Shown piece after piece: positions 1-6,678 of a DNA stretch of 36,195 nt. This DNA comes from CALCKU01 sp964534845 (GTDB lineage Bacteria; Pseudomonadota; Alphaproteobacteria; Caulobacterales; Maricaulaceae). The notes beneath the pieces are model-generated. The model was not told the origin of the DNA and ran no database searches. It worked only from the letters and a program-made list of their open reading frames with translations. Numbering within the stretch: the first letter of the stretch is position 1; the number at the start of each line of letters is the position of its first letter. The stretch lies in NCBI GenBank assembly GCA_964534845.1, contig CAZHPV010000021.1, forward strand, positions 1-36,195, given 5' to 3'. The translations under genes and the position numbers were made by a program.

Positions 1-54
1 CCTGCTGACCCTGCTGACCCTGCTGACCCTGCTGACCCTGCTGACCCTGCTGAC
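1..54 (-). repeat. Six tandem 9-bp repeats coding Gln-Gln-Gly
   Basis: The unit CCTGCTGAC is repeated six times without a mismatch and continues to the window edge. Read on the minus strand it is GGT CAG CAG, giving a Gly-Gln-Gln tract in the secreted protein. Since the unit is a multiple of three, copy-number change by slippage would lengthen or shorten the protein without breaking its frame. Confidence 0.9.
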
Positions 55-805
55 CGGAACCATTCTGTGTCCCGCCATTGGGAGAATTGCCAAAAGGGGC
101 CGTGCCATTGGGCGCACCGCCTGATGTGCCTTGTCCCGGGGTTGGAGCTCTGCCGATACCTTGAATTTGCGCCAATATGTCGGATACGGATTGTTGCGAA
201 CCGCCTCTTATAACGGAAGGCGAGCTGGATCTTGATCCATTGTCTTGGCCTGCCTGCCCACCGCCAGATTGCCCACCGCCAGAGCCACCACCAGATTGCC
301 CACCCGCAGATTGACCGCCACCCGCTTGCTGACCTTGAGCGCCGGGCTGCCCGCCCGGCTGGCCGCCACCGCCAGCTTGTTGACCTGAGGGATCATTTCC
401 GCCGCCGCCCAAATTACGGGTCAGTTCATCCCACGCTCTTTTTTCATCTGCCTGTAGGTCTTGATCCGACTTTGCCGCTTCAGAGGGCTCATAACTCACA
501 TCAACCGGCTCACCGACGCCTGCTTCTGCCAAGCGTTTGGCGCGTTCTTTAATCAAAAAATTCCGGCTTTCTTCCGGTAGCGCATCGACAGGTGAGAAAC
601 CACGTCCATTTCCAGCACCGTCGCCGCGTGTATTTTCAATAATGTCTATAATGTCATCCGAGCTGCCGGGGCGTCTTTGTGAACGCCGCCAGTCTTCTTC
701 AGATTGGTCGGTTTGGCGTGTATCCGGCGCTGATTGAGCCAATACAGGCGTAGGCAAAGCCCAAAGGCTTGAGGAAAACATCAAGGCTATGGCTAAATTT
801 CTCAT
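1..805 (-). CDS. Secreted Gln/Gly-rich low-complexity protein (partial, C-terminus outside window)
   Basis: Reading the minus strand from an ATG at 805 gives an open frame of 268 codons that runs off the left edge without a stop. The N-terminus is a clear Sec signal peptide (short basic start, hydrophobic core, cleavage likely after PVLA and before QS). A charged stretch follows (about residues 25-125). Then comes a Gly/Gln/Ser-rich region with repeated GGGQ and AGGQS units, a short ordered-looking patch around SVSDILAQIQGIG, and finally perfect Gln-Gln-Gly repeats at the window edge. It lies 73 bases downstream of the FGE-domain gene on the same strand, so it is probably the last visible gene of that envelope operon. 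No family was recognised. The composition suggests a flexible periplasmic or surface linker protein. Function unknown; the reading frame itself is secure. Confidence 0.75.
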   Translation of the reverse strand, partial: MRNLAIALMFSSSLWALPTPVLAQSAPDTRQTDQSEEDWRRSQRRPGSSDDIIDIIENTRGDGAGNGRGFSPVDALPEESRNFLIKERAKRLAEAGVGEPVDVSYEPSEAAKSDQDLQADEKRAWDELTRNLGGGGNDPSGQQAGGGGQPGGQPGAQGQQAGGGQSAGGQSGGGSGGGQSGGGQAGQDNGSRSSSPSVIRGGSQQSVSDILAQIQGIGRAPTPGQGTSGGAPNGTAPFGNSPNGGTQNGSGQQGQQGQQGQQGQQGQQ

Positions 806-878
806 AGTGTCATCTCTAACATATCCTATATGAGTGTTTCCTGAATACGCCATTCAGATGTTTTTTCAGGCTCATTAT

Positions 879-3020
879 CTATGGCCCCGTCTTCCTGACA
901 ACCCGAATACCCGTAAAGTCATTACTGTCACCCCGCCTTTGCATAAGGCGGGCCGCATAACGTAGGTCGGCCAGTCCCGAGAACCAGCTGCCGCCCCGTA
1001 CAACTCTTTGATTGCAGGAGCCTCGGGAATCGGCGGTACCGTCCGTCGGTGCGTCTCGTAGATTCAGCGTGTTACAATCCTGCGTCCATTCCGCAACATT
1101 GCCAATCATGTCTTTCACACCATATTTATTGGCTCCTAAAAGGCCAGCGGGCATTGTTCTGTCAATAGCGGGGTCCGTACAGGCCGTGTTGGACCATTTA
1201 AACCCGCTTTCTTTTCCTGCTCCGTTGGCAAAGGCGCATATTGCTGCCGCAGACCCGCCTATTAGCGGATTACTATCGCCTGCGCGCGCGGCATATTCCC
1301 ACTGCGCTTCAGTTGGTAAGCCGTAGCGTTTGCCTGTCTGGGAGGAGAGCCATCCGACATATTTTTGGGCTTGGTCCCATGTGACGTTAATAACAGGACG
1401 GTTGCCACGCCCCCAGCCATTATCATTCGGCTTGCCAGTGCATCCCCCTGCATTCACACAGGCATCATATTCGGCAAATGTGACTTCACTCACACTAATG
1501 GCAAACATATCCGCAAAGGTTACAGGCCGTTGGGGTTTTTCATTAGGGCGGGCATCTTTTTCCGTTTCGCCAGCGCCAAGCTCGGCTGTCCCGGCCGGCA
1601 GGCTGACCATTTCAGGACAACTCTGACAGTCCTTGAAAGTCCGGCCCGGTGAGGGGCGCAAATTCTCGATTGCGGCGATGGCTTGGGCTGCAAAAGCGCC
1701 TTGAGGAAAACTCGTTAAATATTGTTGATAGGCGCCTGCAGTATGCGCTGCTTTGGCCGCGTTCCAGGCATTGAGGTCTGCTGCATTCGCTTGCAGACGG
1801 TCAATCCGGTTTTGGGCTTCGGGTGCGTTTGGCCCGCCGGGATGTTGACTAAGATAAGTTTGATAGCTTTCCACCGTATTTGTCTGGGCGGCCAGTTCCC
1901 AAGCACGGGCCTCGGCAGCGACTTTCTCAGCGGCCGCTTTTCGGGCCGCCTCAGCAGCGTCCTTGATTTGTTTTATACGGTCACGCGCTTGTTCGACATA
2001 TTGGCCTTCGGGCCATTCTTTTATATACTCTTCATAGCCCGCAATCGTATCGCGCTCTTGCGCGCGTGCCCAAGCCTTGTCGTCATAAGCCGCGATTTCT
2101 GCCTTCGCATCATCGGCATGTTTACCTTCCGGGAAAGCTTCCAGATATTCGCGGTAGCCTGCAAGCGTGTCTTTTTCGAGCGCCTTAACCCAAGCTGCAT
2201 CATCTGCCCCGACCTTTTGTACAGGCTTTTCGGGCTCTTGCTTTTGCGTGATTTCCGGGACAGGCAAATCGCGAGGCACAACAACTTTAGACACCAGCCA
2301 GATAGCGCCCGCTAAAATTGCCAAGAGCAATAGAGCCCCAATAAGCCAGCGAAACAGGGGCGGGCGCTCGCGTTCAAGATCATATTGCCCTGTTGCTAAA
2401 GCTCCATCATTTACCGGACTCCAACCTTTATCAGTCTCCGAAGTTACAGCTGCCTCTGATACGGTTGTCGCCATATTCGTTTGCGGCGTTTCAGGCATAG
2501 CGGGTTTACCAGATTGTAGGTTTTCACCTGTGACTTCTTCGAAGAATGTCTTTTTAGTCTTGGTCCGTCTTTTCGGTTTTTCCGCCTTGGTTTTAGTTGT
2601 GAAGGACAATCCAAAAAACAGTAATACAATAAGGAAAATAACGCTGATGGGGAGAAGTATGGATAGCGATACAGATGTTTGAGCGGCATAGATATAAGCT
2701 TCCCCAATAAATGTCGTAATCGTCACGGGTATAAGTTTTGGAATGTAAAAAGCCGTTACATATATTAATCCCGATATTAAAAAGGTTATCATTGTGGTGA
2801 GGGTTAGTAGTATTAATCGTTCTCTTGATTGAGGGGCCCTATCTTCTTTGTGCAAAAACTGCCCAGCGACCAGAGCCGCACCAAGGACAGGCGGGATGAA
2901 CCCGCCAAGTCGAATGCGAAAATTTGCAAAGATGAGCAATAAGGACAATATCGTCATGACCGCAATCAACGTCGCGGTAAAAATGAGTAAGTAATATGGA
3001 TAGGATTTAACGCGGTCCAT
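879..3020 (-). CDS. Polytopic membrane protein with periplasmic repeats and C-terminal FGE-sulfatase (SUMF1-type) domain
   Basis: This 713-residue protein has three parts. Residues 1-140 hold about four hydrophobic segments, a block that loosely resembles small ABZJ_00895-type membrane proteins (weak recognition). After a charged linker, a single membrane segment (about 225-248) leads to four degenerate ~38-residue helical repeats (about 275-453) of pattern AW..A...DT..GY..YL..FP.G.....A. The end (about 460-711) is a formylglycine-generating-enzyme-type domain, shown by EMVSLPAG, the YGLPTEAQWEYAARAG block, GNVAEW and RVVRGGSW. I do not see the Cys pair near the end of the domain used by true sulfatase-activating enzymes, so it is more likely a binding domain or a different enzyme of the EgtB/PvdO/SUMF1 group. 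It starts 2 bases after the channel-subunit gene and is clearly cotranscribed with it. Confidence 0.8.
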   Translation of the reverse strand: MDRVKSYPYYLLIFTATLIAVMTILSLLLIFANFRIRLGGFIPPVLGAALVAGQFLHKEDRAPQSRERLILLTLTTMITFLISGLIYVTAFYIPKLIPVTITTFIGEAYIYAAQTSVSLSILLPISVIFLIVLLFFGLSFTTKTKAEKPKRRTKTKKTFFEEVTGENLQSGKPAMPETPQTNMATTVSEAAVTSETDKGWSPVNDGALATGQYDLERERPPLFRWLIGALLLLAILAGAIWLVSKVVVPRDLPVPEITQKQEPEKPVQKVGADDAAWVKALEKDTLAGYREYLEAFPEGKHADDAKAEIAAYDDKAWARAQERDTIAGYEEYIKEWPEGQYVEQARDRIKQIKDAAEAARKAAAEKVAAEARAWELAAQTNTVESYQTYLSQHPGGPNAPEAQNRIDRLQANAADLNAWNAAKAAHTAGAYQQYLTSFPQGAFAAQAIAAIENLRPSPGRTFKDCQSCPEMVSLPAGTAELGAGETEKDARPNEKPQRPVTFADMFAISVSEVTFAEYDACVNAGGCTGKPNDNGWGRGNRPVINVTWDQAQKYVGWLSSQTGKRYGLPTEAQWEYAARAGDSNPLIGGSAAAICAFANGAGKESGFKWSNTACTDPAIDRTMPAGLLGANKYGVKDMIGNVAEWTQDCNTLNLRDAPTDGTADSRGSCNQRVVRGGSWFSGLADLRYAARLMQRRGDSNDFTGIRVVRKTGP

Positions 3021-3022
3021 GA

Positions 3023-3814
3023 TTAGCTCGGTTTAACTTGCGCAGCCATCTGGGTATCATCTTCAAGTCGCAAAATAAGATTATCCAAACAATATTGACC
3101 GGCTTCATTTAAGGCGCGTTCTTCTTTGGCCTGAACAAGCGATTGTAACAAAACCAGTACAGCGCTCATAATCAGGGCCAGAAGTGTTGTCGTAAAGGCC
3201 ACGCCCAAACGCGAGGTGACTTGATAAAGGAAGTCCTCGCTTTCAGCATTAATAGGCACGCCCGCATATTGCAGGGCGAACATAATCCCCATAACCGTTC
3301 CGATAAATCCGAGTGAGGGAATAAGCCACGTCAGATAGCGTAACATAGAATAGCGCAAATCGATTTCGTGCATATAGAGCTCTAATGAGGAGTTTAAGAC
3401 AGAAATGGCCTGATCGCTTCGTCTCGATATTTTAAACTGGTCCAGTGTGCGTCGGATCATACGCGGAAGGAAAGAATTACGTCCATATTTGCGTGATAAA
3501 ATACCCTCACGTATTTTATCAATCGTATCTCCGGTAAGCTTCCGGTCGTCGGTGGGCAGATAACCGCGCTTTAGCTGGCTTTCTTCATCACTGGCGGCGG
3601 ACCACCGAAGGAAGAGTTCCCCGAAGCCAATGAAGAGGGCGACCCACATTACATTTTGAACCGTAAATGGCCAGAAGGGTGCATCCGCGTCGAGCAGAAT
3701 TTCTTGTAAAAGCGGCGACGCCGTAAACCGGATAATTCCGATGACGACTATCGCGGCAATTATGGCGACAGAAAAGATAAAGAGACGTCTGACTAATCTG
3801 GAATATTTATTCAT
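3023..3814 (-). CDS. MotA/TolQ/ExbB-type proton channel subunit
   Basis: This 263-residue inner-membrane protein has two N-terminal hydrophobic segments (about 10-33 and 45-68), a cytoplasmic region, then two C-terminal segments. The third segment contains LIPSLGFIGTVMGIMFAL, the signature of the MotA/TolQ/ExbB proton channel family, and the fourth contains GVAFTTTLLALIMSAVLVLL, where these proteins carry the conserved Thr-rich ion-path helix. Known members pair with an ExbD/TolR/MotB-type single-span partner and use the proton gradient to do work in the periplasm. Here the neighbouring VWA proteins have just such a single-span N-terminus and are the likely partners. It is not tolQ, exbB or motA itself: tolR/tolA/tolB, exbD/tonB and motB are absent nearby. 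Family assignment is strong; the process it powers is unknown. Confidence 0.88.
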   Translation of the reverse strand: MNKYSRLVRRLFIFSVAIIAAIVVIGIIRFTASPLLQEILLDADAPFWPFTVQNVMWVALFIGFGELFLRWSAASDEESQLKRGYLPTDDRKLTGDTIDKIREGILSRKYGRNSFLPRMIRRTLDQFKISRRSDQAISVLNSSLELYMHEIDLRYSMLRYLTWLIPSLGFIGTVMGIMFALQYAGVPINAESEDFLYQVTSRLGVAFTTTLLALIMSAVLVLLQSLVQAKEERALNEAGQYCLDNLILRLEDDTQMAAQVKPS

Positions 3815-3839
3815 ATCTTATCCTTTAACCTTGTTTGGT

Positions 3840-4817
3840 TTAATCGCAAACCCCATTGCGTGTTGAAGCCAAGGCCATAAATTGTCCGTTATTTTGCCCC
3901 GCGAGACTTTCCATAAATTCGACAGTGCCGTTATAGTCAAAATAATTGCCGACGACGACTGCATGAATTTCTTTGCGCCCCCCATTTATGCGCGTGATTT
4001 CCCGCGCGAGCCTGTTGGGGCTGAGGTTATTATTCGCGCGCGGATTGGGTAGCCCGTCACTGACAAGGAAAATGGCTTCGCCTGGCCCGTTGATCATTTT
4101 TTGGAACGCATCTAACATGGAAGCCGAGCCTCCAAAATTTCGAGTCAGGCGGCTGGCATAATTTGTGGCTTCCTTTTTCGAAGACGATGTAATGCGTTTC
4201 AAGCTACCTGCGCTTGGCCAGACCTGCGTTTTAGCGCCGCTATCTGTTTGTTGAAAGCCGACAATGCGAAGGGCGTGGTTGTCTTGTAAGGAATTAATGA
4301 TACGGGACGTTGCCTTCTTAATCGATTCCTCATGGCCGCCCATGCAGCGGTTCATATCGAGTGCGATCACAACGTCGTCTTGTATGGTTTTAAGGCCCAG
4401 AAACCGAAAGGAGACCACATTCTTTTCAGGTGCCGGTGCGGGCTTGTCTTCTATGGGGTCGGGTATAGGAACGGCCTTGGGAGCGGCGGCGGCTTTTTTG
4501 TCTAGTAGTGCGGCCTCGGCGCCGCGAAGCTTATCGAGTAATTTCTGGGCTTCACTTTTAATATCCGAGACATTGCGCGCCGCTGCTGAGCGTTTGGCTT
4601 CTAACGCCTTTTTCTTTTCGACGGTTTCTACCTGACTATTTTCTGCAGCCCTTAACAAATCCGAGATTGCATTTTCAGGTGTGTTTTCCTGAATTTCTTT
4701 TTGGTAATAGGGCAATAAAATTATCGCTAGCAGAGCGAAGGCCCCCATTGCAGCGGCAAACAAGTCGATAGCCGACATAGAGAAGACTTCAATATCGCGT
4801 GCGGGACGTCTTTTCAT
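3840..4817 (-). CDS. Membrane-anchored VWA-domain protein with degenerate metal site
   Basis: The 325-residue protein starts with a short cytoplasmic piece and FSMSAIDLFAAAMGAF, running into one membrane helix (about 17-37). This N-terminus resembles the single-span anchor of ExbD/TolR-type partners. A predicted coiled coil (about 55-110), a Pro/Ala-rich linker (110-132) and a VWA domain (about 135-325) follow. The MIDAS motif that should read DxSxS is D154-M-N156-R-C158, the later Thr position is Ser231, and Asp254 of VSDG is present. Metal binding is therefore probably lost or altered, unlike in the paralogue just upstream. The start codon overlaps the upstream paralogue's stop by 4 bases (ATGA), which indicates translational coupling. 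The pair most likely arose by tandem duplication. Role unknown; a structural or pseudo-receptor partner of the channel subunit is an inference. Confidence 0.85.
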   Translation of the reverse strand: MKRRPARDIEVFSMSAIDLFAAAMGAFALLAIILLPYYQKEIQENTPENAISDLLRAAENSQVETVEKKKALEAKRSAAARNVSDIKSEAQKLLDKLRGAEAALLDKKAAAAPKAVPIPDPIEDKPAPAPEKNVVSFRFLGLKTIQDDVVIALDMNRCMGGHEESIKKATSRIINSLQDNHALRIVGFQQTDSGAKTQVWPSAGSLKRITSSSKKEATNYASRLTRNFGGSASMLDAFQKMINGPGEAIFLVSDGLPNPRANNNLSPNRLAREITRINGGRKEIHAVVVGNYFDYNGTVEFMESLAGQNNGQFMALASTRNGVCD

Positions 4818-5764
4818 CGGGCTCTCCCGACAAAGTCACCATTATTGCGATTAGCCAGTTCTTGCAAGAAAATCGTAAGGGCCTTGTTCTTGGTATAATT
4901 GCCAATGGCCACAGTATGTATTTCCGCCCGCCCGCGATTGCGATTGGTAATATTGGCAATGATTTCTCCCGGAGAGCCATCATCAGGCGCACCATCTGAT
5001 AAAAGAATAACGGATTCTGGACGCAGATTTAAGGCGCGCACCATGGCGGCTTGAGTGGGGGTTCCACCACCAAATTTACGGGAGAGACCAGAGACAAAGT
5101 TGCGGGCCTGGCTAATATTTGCCGCATTTGCAGGGGTTAATCGCCCCCCGCGCGGAAAGCTATCATAGCTAGGCCCGCCGCGGTAACCGAGAATGGAAAA
5201 GCGGTTATCCGGTTTCATAACATCAAGAATTTCGTTTAATGCCTGTACGACATTTTGCGTATGGGCTTTCATGGAACCGGACATATCCACCACGAGAACA
5301 ACTTCTTTCTTTGTTGTCGCTAATCCTAAAATTGAAAACTCAACGCCCTGATTTGTACTCCGCGGGGGAAGTTCGACAGGTTCGGGCTCCGGGTCGGGAT
5401 CAGGTGCTTTGCTGGGCAGGGGTGGAGGATCAGGAATTTCAATCTCGGAGGTTTGCTTTTGGACTTCCCTGAGGCGGTTTTCAATATCAGACATCTCAGA
5501 TTCAATTGTTCTGTACTCTTTGTTGAGGAGCCTAATTTCAGATTGGATAGCGCGAATTTTACTGACTTCGGATTGTGTGGAACTGGCCACCAGCCGTCGC
5601 TTTTTTACAAGCTCTTCTAGCTCTTCAAATGATTGTTCTGTCCCGCCTTTTTTATAATAGGGGAAAAGGACTAAAACGATTAATATAAAAGCGCCGAGTG
5701 CAGCGGCAAATAGATCGAGCGCAGAAATTGAAAATACGGAAATATTACGTCGGTTAGCCCGCAT
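4814..5764 (-). CDS. Membrane-anchored VWA-domain protein with intact MIDAS
   Basis: The 316-residue protein has the same plan as its neighbour: FSISALDLFAAALGAF leading into a single membrane helix (about 14-36), a Glu/Lys-rich coiled coil (about 45-108), a Pro-rich linker (about 110-135) that could span the periplasm, and a VWA domain (about 140-316). The metal site is complete: D160, S162 and S164 in DMSGSM, T235 in FGGGTPT, and D257 in LLSDG. VWA domains with a full site usually bind a protein ligand through a divalent cation. The N-terminal anchor and the ExbB-type gene two genes downstream suggest it acts as the ExbD/MotB-like stator arm with a VWA head. Its start overlaps the preceding gene's stop by one base (TAATG). 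Fold assignment is strong; the partner and ligand are unknown. Confidence 0.88.
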   Translation of the reverse strand: MRANRRNISVFSISALDLFAAALGAFILIVLVLFPYYKKGGTEQSFEELEELVKKRRLVASSTQSEVSKIRAIQSEIRLLNKEYRTIESEMSDIENRLREVQKQTSEIEIPDPPPLPSKAPDPDPEPEPVELPPRSTNQGVEFSILGLATTKKEVVLVVDMSGSMKAHTQNVVQALNEILDVMKPDNRFSILGYRGGPSYDSFPRGGRLTPANAANISQARNFVSGLSRKFGGGTPTQAAMVRALNLRPESVILLSDGAPDDGSPGEIIANITNRNRGRAEIHTVAIGNYTKNKALTIFLQELANRNNGDFVGRAR

Positions 5765-6660
5765 TAACGTCCGCCATTTAATATCCGGAAGAGTGTCTCG
5801 AGCTGACGTTGCTTATGTTTGTCTCTTTCGGATTGTTCGAGAGATCTGTTAAGTGCGAGCGAATCCCCTAAAATTTCGCGGTCCATTTCTTCATTTATCA
5901 GATCATTTGAGCGTTTTAGACGCCCATCCAAATCTTCCATATAAAGAGATTCAAGATCATCAAGTTCGGCTTCAAATGTCGAAAATTCTGCAATGTCGCG
6001 CGTGATAATGAGTGAGTCGGCATAGCGTATGGTCACAAGCCTATGTACGCCGTCTTCATTGGCCCCGAGCCTGAAAAGCGCGTCCGATAAAATTTGGCGC
6101 AGAAATAGCGCATCTTCGGTAATAACCGCATTAAAATTTGCTTCCGACAAAGCCGGGTCGAAGGCTTTCAGACTATCTATCTGACCCGTGATGAAAGTTT
6201 GGCAGGTCGATGCAAAATCAATAACGTAAGCCATGTTCGCAATTGTGATTTCGGGTGCAGCCTGACGCAAGACCGGATTGGCGATATCTTCAATAACGTC
6301 CAGTACCGGTGTGTTTGGCGAGACTTTCTCGGCACCATATTCAGATAAGGTGAAACGAAATTCGGGCGTTGCATCGCGCGCCATTTCTTCGGTTAGGCGG
6401 AAAAACTGATAACGGGCTTCATGGTCGTCTGCTGGAAACTCTGCCATGATATTAATGCAGTAATCTGGATTAGGTAGGGCGGCGAGTGCCGCGTTTCTCG
6501 TGGTTACAGCCGTTTCAGCATCCGCATATTTAACGATGCTAGAGTTGATTTCATTTGAAGGACTTTGTGCGTAAGACGTCTCATAGGCCTGCGCGGCAAG
6601 GCCGATTATAAGGCCGCTTGCGAGAGTTTTTAGAGGCAGTCTCATGTGGTTCCGTTCCAT
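5764..6660 (-). CDS. Secreted helical protein of unknown function
   Basis: I do not recognise this 298-residue protein. It has a signal peptide with likely cleavage after TSYA, and the rest looks soluble and largely helical, with a charged C-terminal third rich in Glu, Asp, Arg and Leu (about 220-298) that could form a coiled coil. It is therefore probably periplasmic. The ATG at 6660 gives MERNHMRLP; a second ATG at 6645 gives a more ordinary signal peptide and is about equally plausible, since neither has a strong ribosome-binding site. It sits 18 bases after the lipoprotein gene and overlaps the first VWA gene by one base, so it is made together with the VWA and channel proteins and may be the periplasmic ligand or adaptor of that complex (inference). 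Confidence 0.75.
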   Translation of the reverse strand: MERNHMRLPLKTLASGLIIGLAAQAYETSYAQSPSNEINSSIVKYADAETAVTTRNAALAALPNPDYCINIMAEFPADDHEARYQFFRLTEEMARDATPEFRFTLSEYGAEKVSPNTPVLDVIEDIANPVLRQAAPEITIANMAYVIDFASTCQTFITGQIDSLKAFDPALSEANFNAVITEDALFLRQILSDALFRLGANEDGVHRLVTIRYADSLIITRDIAEFSTFEAELDDLESLYMEDLDGRLKRSNDLINEEMDREILGDSLALNRSLEQSERDKHKQRQLETLFRILNGGR

Positions 6661-6678
6661 TAGGCTCAGTCCCGTAGA

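Noticed and set aside
1..54. Short tandem repeats as a CRISPR array or origin iterons
   Set aside because: The 9-bp units have no spacers and code Gln-Gln-Gly in an open frame with a signal peptide.
841..857. CTGAAT/ATTCAG hairpin before the left-edge gene as a terminator
   Set aside because: A six-pair stem without a T-run in either direction; only a possible leader structure.
1722..2315. Plus-strand frame of 197 codons
   Set aside because: It lies wholly inside the FGE-domain gene on the other strand, has no family resemblance and no ribosome-binding site.
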